This document shows, piece after piece, positions 27,343 through 36,210 of a stretch of DNA of 64,000 bases (positions are counted from its first letter, which is position 1; the number at the start of each line of letters is the position of its first letter). The translations under genes were made by a program, and so were the position numbers. Location of the stretch: NCBI GenBank assembly GCA_903904005.1, contig CAIVAR010000011.1:1-64000 (forward strand). The letters run 5' to 3'. The notes below the pieces were generated by a model, which was not told the DNA's origin, searched no databases, and was given only the letters and a program-made list of their open reading frames with translations. The DNA comes from an uncultured Anaeromyxobacter sp. (lineage in GTDB: Bacteria > Myxococcota > Myxococcia > Myxococcales > Anaeromyxobacteraceae).

Positions 27343-28844
27343 GCGGTCATCTCCTGGGGGCGCTCGGGGACCGTCTTCACCGGGTGGAGGATGATCGTGA
27401 AGACCGTCCCCCCTCCGGCCGGGCAGCGATAACCGATGTTCCCGCCGTGCTCGGCGACGATGCGGGCCGAGATGGCGAGCCCGAGGCCGTTGCCCTCGCG
27501 CTTGGTGGTGAAGAACGGCTTGAAGAGGTTGGGGCGGACGTGCTCCGGGATGCCCGGGCCGGTGTCCTCGACGTCGACGACGACCTGTCCCTCGGTGGCC
27601 CGGGAACGCACGGTGATCCGGCCTCCGGCCTGTCCCAGCGCCTGGCAGGCGTTGAGGCAGATGTTCAGGAAGACCTGCTCCAGCTGGTCGGGATCGGCGA
27701 GCACGTGCGGGACCTCGCCGAGGTCGGCCTCGACGTGGACGGATGCCAGCCGGCGCTGCTGGCGCACCAGGAAGAGGACCTTCTGGATGGTGGCGTTCAG
27801 GTCGGTGTCCCGCAGCTGGGCCTTGGGGGGACGCGCGAAGGAGAGCAGGCTCTCCATGGTGTGGGCGAGCCGCGCGACCTGGTGGCGCATCTCCCCCACC
27901 ACGTCAGCCTGGCGGGGGTTGCCGGCCAGGTCCTCGGCGAGCAGCTCGAGCGCCCCGGAGAGCCCGGCCAGCGGGTTCTTGATCTCGTGGGCGAGCCCGG
28001 TGGCCATCTCGCCCACGGTGGCGAAGCGGTCGGCCCGGACCATCCGCTCCCGGTAGAAGGACTCGAGCTCCGCCTGGCTGCGGCGGAGCGCCGCCAGCGT
28101 GGCGTCGAAGCCGCGCGCGGCGGTGCCGAACTCGTCGGGCCGGCCCTCGTCGGCCCGGACGGTGAGGTCGCCCGACTCGGCCCGGGCCATGGCGGCCACC
28201 AGCCGCTGGAGCGGCGCGACCGCCTCCCGCCCGATGAGCCACCAGGCGATCGCGAGGAGGAGCAGGAGGGCGACGCCCGTGCTCACCGAGAGGGTCCGGG
28301 CGAGCTCCCCCTGCGCGGCGACGGCCGGAGCGCGCGTGAAGCGCAGGTCGACCCAGCCGTTGATGCGGGTCCCGGGGCCGTGGCAGTTGGCGCACCGCTC
28401 GGAGTTGGCGAGCGGACGGACGACGGCGTAGTGGAACCGGGCGCCCGCGGGCTCGGAGACCACCCGCGGCTGTCCGAACGGTTCCATGTCCCGCCACGGC
28501 ACGCTGCCGATGAGACGGTGGTCGGTGGAGTAGGCGATCTGGCCGTTCGGACGGAGCAGGCTGATCGACTCGAGGTCGGCCCGGTGGCTCCGGGCCAGCT
28601 CGAGGAGGTCGGGGATCTGGGCGGGCTGCCCTTCCAGCATGCTCTGGGTGACGCCGGAGGCGACGTTGGCGGCGAAGATCTCGGCCCGCTCCCGCTGGAC
28701 CTTCTCGATGTCGGCCCCGTAGGCTTGCACGGCCGAGTAGACCATCGCGCCGAGCACGACCGCGAAGAGCACAGCGGTGGGGAGGAGGATCCGGGCGCGT
28801 ACGCTCCGGGCGAGCCTCCTCCAGACCTCTTTCAGCGCGTCCAT
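27339..28844 (-). CDS. Sensor histidine kinase with periplasmic haem-binding motif
   Basis: 501 residues. TM1 about 18-38; periplasmic domain 40-185 containing CANCH (151-155), a c-type haem attachment motif; TM2 about 187-206; HAMP; HisKA with LAHEIKNPLAGL; ATPase with NICLNACQALG, DTGPGIP and GNGLGLAISARI. The arrangement resembles DUF3365/Tll0287-like haem sensors. It probably reads redox state, a small gas or haem supply in the periplasm and signals to the coupled NtrC-type regulator. It follows hemA by 210 bases on the same strand. Confidence 0.88.
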   Translation of the reverse strand: MDALKEVWRRLARSVRARILLPTAVLFAVVLGAMVYSAVQAYGADIEKVQRERAEIFAANVASGVTQSMLEGQPAQIPDLLELARSHRADLESISLLRPNGQIAYSTDHRLIGSVPWRDMEPFGQPRVVSEPAGARFHYAVVRPLANSERCANCHGPGTRINGWVDLRFTRAPAVAAQGELARTLSVSTGVALLLLLAIAWWLIGREAVAPLQRLVAAMARAESGDLTVRADEGRPDEFGTAARGFDATLAALRRSQAELESFYRERMVRADRFATVGEMATGLAHEIKNPLAGLSGALELLAEDLAGNPRQADVVGEMRHQVARLAHTMESLLSFARPPKAQLRDTDLNATIQKVLFLVRQQRRLASVHVEADLGEVPHVLADPDQLEQVFLNICLNACQALGQAGGRITVRSRATEGQVVVDVEDTGPGIPEHVRPNLFKPFFTTKREGNGLGLAISARIVAEHGGNIGYRCPAGGGTVFTIILHPVKTVPERPQEMTA

Positions 28845-29054
28845 GGTTCCGATCGCTCCGGTTGGACCTGGATGGGTCGCAGGGACCGCGCCATTTCACC
28901 CAGTGCCGCGGAAACATCTTCGAATATGCGCTATTTGCCCCACTTTTCGGGTCCGGGTCAATCCCGATCGGGGCGTACCAAGATGGTCGCTCGCGGGTTC
29001 CGCGCCCAGGAGGGGCGTGGGCGCGAGGGTTTGCCGTGGGCGCACGGGAAAGGC

Positions 29055-30326
29055 TCAGGCCGGGCTGGCCGGCCCGGCCTCGGCCTGGACGTCGAAGATC
29101 CGGGCGGCGGCCGCCATGAGCTGGTCCCCCCCTTCGACATCCTGCCCCGCCATGCGCAGCCGCACGCTTGGCTGGTGCAGGAGCTTCGACACGATTGCAC
29201 CGGCCAGCGCATCGAGGCGCCGCTCCAGCTCCGGATCGCCGCCGAGACGCCGGACGGTGCGCTCGACCTCCTCGCGAGCGATCTCCGAGGCACGGTGACG
29301 GACCGCCGCGATGATCGGCGCGGCCCGACGCTCGGCGAGGGCCCGGGCGAAGTGCTCGACCTCGTCGTCGATGATCCGCTCGGCGTCCCGCACGGCGCTG
29401 GACCGCGCCTCCTGGGCCTGGCGCTGGATGCGCGCGAGGTCGTCGACGTCGCAGACGTAGATCCCGTCGACGTCGCCGAGGGCGGTCGGGACCGCACGAG
29501 GCACGGCGAGATCGATGAGCAGGAGCGGCCGGTGACGGCGCCGCTTCATGAGCGCCCTGGCCCCGCTGGGCTCGAGCGCCTCGAGCGCGACCGGGGCCGC
29601 GACCACCGCCACGTCGGCGCGGATGAGCTCCTCCGCGAGCGCGTCGACCGGGAGGGCCTCTCCCTCTACCTCACGGGCAAGGGCCTCCGCGTTCGCGAGC
29701 GTCCGGTTCACCACCGCGAGGGTCATCCCCTGCTCGTGGAGGTGCTGCGCGGACAGACGGGCCATCTCGCCGGCGCCGACAACCACCGCGTGGCGCCCCT
29801 CGAGCGGGCCGAGAACCTTCTCGGCAAGATCGGCCGACGCGTGCCCCCACGAGATCCCCGCCCGCCCGATCGCCGTCTCGCTGCGGACCCGCTTCGCAAC
29901 CCGGAGGACGCGGGCGAACACCGAGGAGAGCTCCTTGCCCACCGTGCCTGCCTCGGCTGAGTTCCCGAAGGCCTCCTTGACCTGGCCGAGGACCTGCGGC
30001 TCCCCGACGACCCCCGACTCCAGGCTGGCGGCAACGCGGACGAGGTGCCGGAAGGCCTCCGGCCCCCGGAGGTCGAGGAGCGGAAGTTCGGGGTCCGCGC
30101 CCCTCCGGCGAAGGGCCCCTGCCAGGCTGGCGGCGGCCGCCGACGGGCAGGTCGAAGCGGCGTAGACCTCTACGCGGTAACAGGTGGACAGGACGAAGAG
30201 CTCGTCCACGCCGTCGAGGGCGGCATAGGACCGGAGCAGGGACGGAAGATCCTCCCCGGCCGCCGCGAGCCTCTCGCGGGACGCAACGGAAGCCCTCTTC
30301 CTGTCGACTCCGATGGCGACGAGCAT
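29055..30326 (-). CDS. hemA: Glutamyl-tRNA reductase
   Basis: 423 residues. The catalytic domain has the nucleophilic Cys in [12 protein letters not shown], then [21 protein letters not shown]; the NADPH domain has [14 protein letters not shown]; the C-terminal dimerisation helix bundle is complete. First committed step of C5 tetrapyrrole synthesis, feeding the many haem proteins here. GGAGGGG precedes the ATG. A sigma-54-type promoter with an IHF site lies directly upstream (30351-30395), an unusual control for this gene. Confidence 0.95.
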   Translation of the reverse strand: MLVAIGVDRKRASVASRERLAAAGEDLPSLLRSYAALDGVDELFVLSTCYRVEVYAASTCPSAAAASLAGALRRRGADPELPLLDLRGPEAFRHLVRVAASLESGVVGEPQVLGQVKEAFGNSAEAGTVGKELSSVFARVLRVAKRVRSETAIGRAGISWGHASADLAEKVLGPLEGRHAVVVGAGEMARLSAQHLHEQGMTLAVVNRTLANAEALAREVEGEALPVDALAEELIRADVAVVAAPVALEALEPSGARALMKRRRHRPLLLIDLAVPRAVPTALGDVDGIYVCDVDDLARIQRQAQEARSSAVRDAERIIDDEVEHFARALAERRAAPIIAAVRHRASEIAREEVERTVRRLGGDPELERRLDALAGAIVSKLLHQPSVRLRMAGQDVEGGDQLMAAAARIFDVQAEAGPASPA

Positions 30327-30350
30327 CGACCCCTCCGGGCCAACCCGATT

Positions 30351-30366
30351 AGCAATCGCTGTGCCT
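30351..30366 (-). promoter_or_regulatory. Sigma-54 promoter for hemA
   Basis: On the minus strand AGGCAC (30366-30361), AGCGA, TTGCT (30355-30351): one mismatch to TGGCAC-N5-TTGCW, with GG and GC at the invariant spacing. The start point would be near 30340, 14 bases before the hemA ATG. Confidence 0.7.
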
Positions 30367-30382
30367 TTCGAAGTAGCTGTAA

Positions 30383-30395
30383 TATCAATATGTTA
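30383..30395 (+). promoter_or_regulatory. Consensus IHF binding site upstream of hemA
   Basis: TATCAATATGTTA matches WATCAANNNNTTR completely. It sits in an AT-rich pocket between the sigma-54 promoter and the inverted repeats, the usual position for IHF-assisted looping. Confidence 0.6.
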
Positions 30396-30419
30396 GGCCA
30401 TCATTTCGACGCATGGGTT

Positions 30420-30449
30420 GCGCAATTTGCGCCCCGGGCGGGTCGCCCG
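30420..30449. promoter_or_regulatory. Two adjacent inverted repeats, candidate enhancer sites for hemA
   Basis: GCGCAATTTGCGC (30420-30432) is a 6-1-6 inverted repeat and CGGGCGGGTCGCCCG (30435-30449) a 6-3-6 inverted repeat. They lie about 55-85 bases upstream of the -24 element. Confidence 0.4.
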
Positions 30450-30487
30450 CGAAAGGGTTGCGGCCTCGACCTCGCGGCGGCCCGGGC

Positions 30488-31912
30488 TCAGGGACGCGGC
30501 GGGTGCGGGAAGAGCGGCGGCCTGTCCAGGTCGTCCCGGGCGAGTACGGGCTCGCCGCTGGTGTCCGTCGTCTCGACGGGATGCACGACCCAGGGACCGG
30601 CGCTGCGCGCCCCGCCCCCCTGCGGGCTCCGGCCCGTTCTCGCGCCCCCGAAGCTCCGTCGGCATCGCTCCGCCATCGACGCCACCTCGTCGAGCTCCAT
30701 GGCGAGCGGCTTCACCACGGGGTCGACCTGGTTGAAGTGGCGGTAGTCCCGCGTGACGACGTGCGGACCCCAGGTGCGCCAGGCAGGCGTGTAGGGCAAG
30801 GGCGTGAGGACGGGGAATCGGGCCAGGTCAGGGTCCCAGGCGAGCGCGCGGGCCAGGGTCTCCTCGACCGTCCCGGGCGTCTCGTCCGGAAACCCGATCC
30901 AGAAGGAAGTCTCCGAGGTGATGCCGGCGGCGCGCAGCGCACGGATGGCCCGATGCCCGTCGGCCAGCGCGCGGGACCTCGCGTCGCCCACCAGCCGATC
31001 CTCGGACGGGTCCCGGCAGATCCCCACGTGGATCACCCCGGCCTGGCGCCAGCGTTCCAGCACCGCCTCGTCCCGGAGGACCTCCTCCACGCAGGACCAG
31101 ATCACGAGTTCGAGCCCGAGGTCGAGCTCGGCGAGGCGGCTCGTCAGCTCCGCGAAGCGGGCGCCATCGGCAGCCGGCGCCGGATCGTGGAACGCGACCA
31201 CCTCCACGCCGTGGTCTCGACGGAGGGTGGTGAGCTCGTAGGCGACCGAGTCCACCGAGCGTTTTCGCCAGGAGCCGTCGTAGAGGGCCGCCTCGCTGCA
31301 GGACCGGCACCGGCGGGGGCAGCCCCGCGAGCTCGTGATCGCCCCCAGGATCGAGCCGGGCCTGCCCGGCCAGCGGTAGGGTCCTCCGTCGAGGAGGTCC
31401 CAGGCCTTGGGCAGGGGATCGAGCGACCCCGTCCGCGGCCTCGGAGCGGTGCGGATCACCCGGCCGCCGAGGGCGAAGGCGATGCCGGCGATGCGGGCCG
31501 GGTCTGAACCGGTCTCGAGGGAGCGCAGGAGCTCGGGAAGGGTCTCCTCACCCTCCCCCACCACCGCGAAATCGATCCCTCCGCCGGGGAGGAACTCCGG
31601 ATACATGAAGGACGCATGGATCCCGCCCACGACCGTGGTTCGCCCCGGCGCCCTGACCCTGCGGCACAGCTCGAGGGCCGCCGGAAATCCGGGGGTCGAC
31701 GCCGACACGCAGACCACGTCCGGGGCCGTCTCGCGGACGATCCGCTCCAGCTCCTCGAACCCGAGACCCTTGGCGAGCGCGTCGACGATGGAGCAGTCGT
31801 GACCCGCCGCGCGGGAGGCGCCGGCCAGGTGAACCAGGGCAAGGGGGAGCCAGGCGCCGGTGGATTCGACCACCGGTCCCGGCTCAGGCGCGCTCGTGAA
31901 CAGGACCCTCAC
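30488..31912 (-). CDS. B12-binding-fold radical SAM protein
   Basis: 474 residues from GTG 31912, with GGGGAG 7 bases upstream. Residues 1-150 form a cobalamin-binding-like Rossmann domain (VRVLFTSAPE, VCVSASTPGF, VVGGIHASFMYPEF) but no DxHxxG ligand motif is seen. The radical SAM core carries CxxxCxxC (Cys198, 202, 205). This is the architecture of class B methylases and BchE-like cyclases. The substrate is unknown. A sigma-54-type site lies at 32032-32047. Confidence 0.82.
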   Translation of the reverse strand: MRVLFTSAPEPGPVVESTGAWLPLALVHLAGASRAAGHDCSIVDALAKGLGFEELERIVRETAPDVVCVSASTPGFPAALELCRRVRAPGRTTVVGGIHASFMYPEFLPGGGIDFAVVGEGEETLPELLRSLETGSDPARIAGIAFALGGRVIRTAPRPRTGSLDPLPKAWDLLDGGPYRWPGRPGSILGAITSSRGCPRRCRSCSEAALYDGSWRKRSVDSVAYELTTLRRDHGVEVVAFHDPAPAADGARFAELTSRLAELDLGLELVIWSCVEEVLRDEAVLERWRQAGVIHVGICRDPSEDRLVGDARSRALADGHRAIRALRAAGITSETSFWIGFPDETPGTVEETLARALAWDPDLARFPVLTPLPYTPAWRTWGPHVVTRDYRHFNQVDPVVKPLAMELDEVASMAERCRRSFGGARTGRSPQGGGARSAGPWVVHPVETTDTSGEPVLARDDLDRPPLFPHPPRP

Positions 31913-32031
31913 ACGCGCTCTCCCCGCCCCGGCCCTGATCGCTCCCCTCCCGGGGCGACCAAGGCGGTCGAGAGAAGAGCAAGGACCGGGCCGGTGTCGC
32001 GGTCGTGCCGCCCTGCGTGGATCCGGGCGCT

Positions 32032-32047
32032 TGCAAGTCTTGCCCCA
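32032..32047 (-). promoter_or_regulatory. Sigma-54-type promoter for the radical SAM gene
   Basis: On the minus strand TGGGGC (32047-32042), AAGAC, TTGCA (32036-32032). The -12 element is perfect, the -24 keeps the invariant GG, and the spacing is right. The start would be near 32021, about 110 bases before the GTG. Confidence 0.5.
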
Positions 32048-32104
32048 CGCAGCGATGGGGCTCACGACCCATGTCCGGCGGGATCCGGGGGATTTGGCGC
32101 AGGT

Positions 32105-32119
32105 GGGGCGGACCGCCCC
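32105..32119 (-). terminator. GC hairpin after the NarL-type regulator
   Basis: GGGGCG and CGCCCC pair around GAC directly after the regulator's stop. No T-run follows, so termination would be weak. Confidence 0.3.
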
Positions 32120-32120
32120 G

Positions 32121-32774
32121 TCAGGTGTCGACGCGGATGACGCCCCGCCGCAGGGCAAAGCGCACCAGCTCGGTCCGGTTGTGGAGACCGAGCTTCTCCA
32201 TGACCTTCTCGCGGTGGGACATCGCGGTCTTCACGCTGATGCCGAGGACGTCGGCCACTTCCTTGTTGGCGAGCCCCTCGGCGACCAGCTTGAGTACCTG
32301 CTTCTCCCGGTCGGTGAGGGACTCGTAGGGATCGCCCCCCCCGGCCGCGGCCGGTCCGCCGTCCTCCATCGCGGTGCGCGCGACCTCCGGGTCGAGCACC
32401 AGCCCGCCGCGGTGAACGGCCCGGATGGCGTTCGGCAACTCGGCGCCCGCCGACTTCTTGAGCAGGTACCCGGAGACCCCCGCCTTGAGAAGGCGTCGGA
32501 CGTACTCCCGGTCCTCGTACTGGGAAAGGACGAGGATGCGCGCGCGCAGCCCCTCCTTCTTGATCTCGATGGTCGCCTCGAGCCCCCCCAGGCCCGGCAT
32601 GGCGATGTCCATGATCACCACGTCGGGGTCGAGCTTCCGGGTGGCCTCGATCGCTCCCTGGCCGTCGACGGCCTCCCCCACCACCTCGATGTCGTCGCAC
32701 AGCGCGAGCAGCGCCTTCACACCTTCCCGCAGGATGGCGTGGTCGTCGGCGAGCAGCACCCGGATCTTCGACAT
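32121..32774 (-). CDS. NarL/FixJ-family response regulator
   Basis: 217 residues: receiver domain (Asp55 in VIMDIAMPG) and LuxR-type HTH (LTDREKQVLKLVAEGLANKE...ISVKTAMSHREKVMEKLGL). Three bases separate it from the NarX-type kinase, its likely partner. It closes a row of closely spaced genes running from the respiratory cluster through the M56 peptidase. Confidence 0.92.
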   Translation of the reverse strand: MSKIRVLLADDHAILREGVKALLALCDDIEVVGEAVDGQGAIEATRKLDPDVVIMDIAMPGLGGLEATIEIKKEGLRARILVLSQYEDREYVRRLLKAGVSGYLLKKSAGAELPNAIRAVHRGGLVLDPEVARTAMEDGGPAAAGGGDPYESLTDREKQVLKLVAEGLANKEVADVLGISVKTAMSHREKVMEKLGLHNRTELVRFALRRGVIRVDT

Positions 32775-32777
32775 CGC

Positions 32778-34628
32778 CTACGCCTCCCTCGGGAGCGGGA
32801 CCGCCAGGCGGATGCGCGTCCCCTGCCCCGGCGCGGAATCGATCACGACCTTGCCTCCCAGGATCTCCACCCGTTCCTCGATTCCCATGAGCCCGAAGTG
32901 TCGCCGCTCGGCGTGCGACACGTTGTCGGGCTCGAAGCCGCGCCCATCATCCTCGATCTCGATGCGGATCTCACCCTCGCCCTCCGAGAGCTGGACGAGC
33001 ACGCTCTCGGCATGGGCGTGGCGCGCGATGTTGCTCATGGCCTCCTGGCAGACCCGGAAGAGCGCCGTCTCGAAGGCGGCCGGGAAACGCCGGTCGGGGG
33101 CGTCGAACTCGCACCGGACCGAGATGCCGCGCCCGGTCAGGTGCCGCTCGGCGTACCAGCGGATGGCCGACTGCAGCCCCAGGTCGTCGAGGACCGAAGG
33201 GCGCAGGTCCAGGATCATCCGGTGGACCTCCTCGATGGTCCGGACGGCGAGCGCCTTGGCCTCCTCGAGGCGCGGGGTGAGTCCGGCCTTGAGCGCCGCC
33301 AGGGAGCCATCGATGGCCATGACCAGGGCGGCCAGGCTCTGGCTGGTGTCGTCGTGCAGTTCGCGGGCGATGCGCTTGCGCTCGTCCTCCTGGGCCGACA
33401 CCACCTTCTCGTAGAGCCGCGCCAGCGCCAGCTCGCGGTCGCGAAGCTGCTCGTTCGCCTCGCCGAGCTGGGCGGTCCGCTCGACCACCCGCGCCTCCAG
33501 GCGCGTGTTGGCGTCGGCCACGATCCCGATGAGATCGGCCAGCGAGCGGCGCATCTTCTCGAGCGCCTCGGCGAGGCGCCCCACCTCGTCCTCCCCGAGC
33601 CGGGGGATCTGGCCCGAGAGGTCGCCGGCGGCGATGGTCTCCGCGGCCCGGGTGAGCGCCACCACCGGGAGGGCCACGCTTCGTGCCGCCCCCCAGGCCA
33701 GCAGGGCGCCGCAGGCGAGCGCCACGAAGATCATCCCCCCCAGCCAGGCCGGGAACGCGCCGGTGGCCCCCATCACCTCCGAGGCGGGCACGCGGGCCAT
33801 GATCACCCAGGGTGCGTTGGCGACCGCGGCGGTGGTCACCGCGGCGCGCCCCCGGACGTCCTGCGACCGCCCGGAGTGGCACTCGCTGCAGAGCCGGGAG
33901 TACCCCTTGCCCTCCGCGATGAGCCGGCGCACTCCGGAGCAGGCGGTGGTGGTGGCCGGCCGCCCAGGCTCCGTCGTGGCGAGGACGCGCCCCGCCTGGT
34001 CGACGATCTCCGCGGACCCGTCGGCGCTCTGCCGGAGGTAGCGGAGCATGACGAGGAGGTGGTGCTGCGAGGTGTCGATGACGCCTCCGGCGAGGCCGGT
34101 GACGCGCCCCTCCCAGTCCCGCACCGGTATCAGCTGGTAGACGTGCTCGCCGGACCGTCCCGCCACGAAGGGCGTGACCACGGGGCGCCCGGAGTCGATG
34201 GCGCCCCGCACCGCCGGCAGACCGGCGGCCGGGGCGATGGAACGCGACCCGCGGTCAGGCTCCTCGGCCACGACGTTGCCCGCGACGTCGAGGAAGAAGG
34301 CTCCGCCGGGAAACTGGAGCCTCACGCGGGGATCCCGCAGCGCCGCATGCTCCGCGGTGGCGTCGTGATCCTCGAGATTCACATGGGACGCCATGGCGGC
34401 GCGCTGCAGGACCTCGAACCCCTGGTTGAGCTCTTCCTCCACCTGCCCGGCCACCGTCCGCGCCGACCACTCCCGGGCGGCGACGAGCTGCTCGTCGAGG
34501 CGGGCCACGCGGACGCCGAAGGCCCAGGCGAGCATGGCGACCGGGATCACCGCGCTCACCGCGAGCAGCATGTAGACGCGGGTCTGCAGGGAACGCCGCA
34601 GGCGCTCCCGGATCGAGGGTGAGCTCAC
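32778..34628 (-). CDS. NarX-type sensor histidine kinase with haem-binding motif
   Basis: 616 residues from GTG 34628 (GTGA overlap with the gene before). TM1 about 18-38; a large periplasmic sensor (40-290) with CSECH at 247-251 and an extra Cys230; TM2 about 292-315; HAMP; a coiled coil; HisKA_3 with RKRIARELHDDTSQSLAAL; and ATPase with EAMSNIARHAHA, DDGRGF and HFGLMGIEERV. The CxxCH suggests covalent c-type haem in the sensor, as in the kinases at 27339 and 43970. Confidence 0.88.
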   Translation of the reverse strand: MSSPSIRERLRRSLQTRVYMLLAVSAVIPVAMLAWAFGVRVARLDEQLVAAREWSARTVAGQVEEELNQGFEVLQRAAMASHVNLEDHDATAEHAALRDPRVRLQFPGGAFFLDVAGNVVAEEPDRGSRSIAPAAGLPAVRGAIDSGRPVVTPFVAGRSGEHVYQLIPVRDWEGRVTGLAGGVIDTSQHHLLVMLRYLRQSADGSAEIVDQAGRVLATTEPGRPATTTACSGVRRLIAEGKGYSRLCSECHSGRSQDVRGRAAVTTAAVANAPWVIMARVPASEVMGATGAFPAWLGGMIFVALACGALLAWGAARSVALPVVALTRAAETIAAGDLSGQIPRLGEDEVGRLAEALEKMRRSLADLIGIVADANTRLEARVVERTAQLGEANEQLRDRELALARLYEKVVSAQEDERKRIARELHDDTSQSLAALVMAIDGSLAALKAGLTPRLEEAKALAVRTIEEVHRMILDLRPSVLDDLGLQSAIRWYAERHLTGRGISVRCEFDAPDRRFPAAFETALFRVCQEAMSNIARHAHAESVLVQLSEGEGEIRIEIEDDGRGFEPDNVSHAERRHFGLMGIEERVEILGGKVVIDSAPGQGTRIRLAVPLPREA

Positions 34629-35197
34629 CGGACCTCCCCGTGGATGCTTCGGGCCATGCGGATCAGGTCCTCGAGGGAGCCGCGCCCCCGCAGGAGGAAG
34701 TGGCGCCCGCTCCGTCTCCAGGCGAGCTGGTTCCACAGCGTCCCGTCCTCGGCAACCACGCGCGCCAGGACGGCGTCGTCGCCCAGGGGGGCGCTCTGCT
34801 GCTGGATCACCGCGAGCCGCCCCTGCAGCCCCTCGGGGATGGCCGCGTCCCCGCGGACGGTCTGGGCGAGGAAGAGCGCGGGCGCGCCGTCCTTCGCCAG
34901 GAAGTCGAGCGCGACCGAGCCGCCGTCGTCCCGGATGAACCGGACCGCCGAGGGCGGCCAGCGGAGGGTGTCCGGAAAGTAGGACGGGAGGAGGACCCGG
35001 GCCTGCACGCGCCGCTCGGCCTCCTCGATGGTCGCTGCGCGGCGGACGCCGCGGGGCTGGCCGTGCATCCAGGTGGGGATCGCGTCGAGCGTCGCGAGCG
35101 CCGCCGCGGCGCCCCCGAGCACGAGGGTCAAGGTCCAGAGGGCGCGGGCTCCCTCGCTCACCGTGCTTCCCATGGCCACGCCCCTCGCGGCCGTCAT
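34625..35197 (-). CDS. Membrane-anchored DUF4367-like protein
   Basis: 190 residues from ATG 35197, overlapping the M56 stop as ATGA (ATG 35173 is the alternative). One TM segment near residues 18-38 (LTLVLGGAAAALATL). The outer part has RVLLPSYFPDTLRWPPSAV and ends LLRGRGSLEDLIRMARSI, recalling DUF4367-type extracytoplasmic domains. It is coupled on both sides, to a BlaR1-like peptidase and to the haem-motif kinase, so it may modulate that sensor. Function unknown. Confidence 0.6.
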   Translation of the reverse strand: MTAARGVAMGSTVSEGARALWTLTLVLGGAAAALATLDAIPTWMHGQPRGVRRAATIEEAERRVQARVLLPSYFPDTLRWPPSAVRFIRDDGGSVALDFLAKDGAPALFLAQTVRGDAAIPEGLQGRLAVIQQQSAPLGDDAVLARVVAEDGTLWNQLAWRRSGRHFLLRGRGSLEDLIRMARSIHGEVR

Positions 35198-36186
35198 ACC
35201 ACGAAGAACAGCAGGAATCCGAGGCCGAGGGCGGCGGCGGCGAGGCGCATCCGCGCGAGGGGAACCGGCGCCGGCGCCGGGCCCATGAGGGCGCGGCAGC
35301 GCAGCTCGATGTCGTGGGCCCGGGCCCTTGCGATGGGCTCGGCGAGCGCCGCGGAGAGCGGGGTCGCCCCCGCCGTACGCGCAGGGGCCCGTCCCTCGGT
35401 GGCACGGAAGAGCTTGAGGAGCCCGCTCGCCAGGGCGAGCCGGTCCCGGCAGGCGTTGCCCGCCCGCTCGTCGGCGATGCGCTCGGCGTCCCGGGCGATG
35501 GCCCGGACCAGGACCTGTACCCCGGGGTTGAACCACATGAGGGCCCGCGCCCCCATGAGCGCCCAGGAGAGGGTCGGGTCGCGCTTCTCCAGATGTGCGA
35601 GCTCGTGAGCCAGCGCTCCGGCGAGCTCGGCGGGGTCGAGCAGCTCCACCGCCGCCCGGGAGATGACGACGGTGGGCTGCCGTGTCCCGGTGCAGAACAG
35701 CACGGGTGGCCCTTCGGCCACCCAGGCGAGCGGCGGCTTCTCGATGCCGAGCGCGGCGGCCGCCTGCCCGAGCGCTTCCTCGGCTGGCCGGGCCATGGGC
35801 GCGCCGGCGATCCACGCCGGCGACCGGGCATTGCGAGCGCGAAGCCAGGGGACGAGGTCGAGGAGGAAGAGCCCCAGGCCGGCGGCCACCATGAAGCCGA
35901 TCCACCAGCCGTAGAGGCCGACACCCAGGAAGGCGAGATCGTCCCAGTGGCGCCCGGCGAAGAGGGCGCGCGCGTCGCGGAAGGTCTCCGCCTCCCGGCC
36001 CGGGAAGGCGAGAAACAGGGCGGGGACGACGAGCAGCGGCCAGCCCAGGGCGAGCAGCCGGAACCCGGTCCGCTGCTCCGGCTGGCGCACCCGCCAGAGC
36101 CGGATCAAGGCCTCCACCACCAGGGCGGCGACCAGGGTGTGGAAGATCGCCTGGCCCGTGAAGTCGATCCACCTCGGGCCGGTCAT
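35194..36186 (-). CDS. M56-family (BlaR1-like) membrane metallopeptidase
   Basis: 330 residues with TM segments at about 15-35, 43-62, 85-112 and 305-330. The zinc motif HELAHLEKRDP (His194, His198) is cytoplasmic in M56 proteins, and ERIADERAG supplies the third ligand. Such peptidases cleave regulators after a signal. Only 24 bases separate it from the cytochrome b gene, so it may be read with the respiratory cluster. No BlaI-like repressor is present nearby. Confidence 0.82.
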   Translation of the reverse strand: MTGPRWIDFTGQAIFHTLVAALVVEALIRLWRVRQPEQRTGFRLLALGWPLLVVPALFLAFPGREAETFRDARALFAGRHWDDLAFLGVGLYGWWIGFMVAAGLGLFLLDLVPWLRARNARSPAWIAGAPMARPAEEALGQAAAALGIEKPPLAWVAEGPPVLFCTGTRQPTVVISRAAVELLDPAELAGALAHELAHLEKRDPTLSWALMGARALMWFNPGVQVLVRAIARDAERIADERAGNACRDRLALASGLLKLFRATEGRAPARTAGATPLSAALAEPIARARAHDIELRCRALMGPAPAPVPLARMRLAAAALGLGFLLFFVV

Positions 36187-36210
36187 GCGGCGGGCTCGGC
36201 CCGGTGCGAC

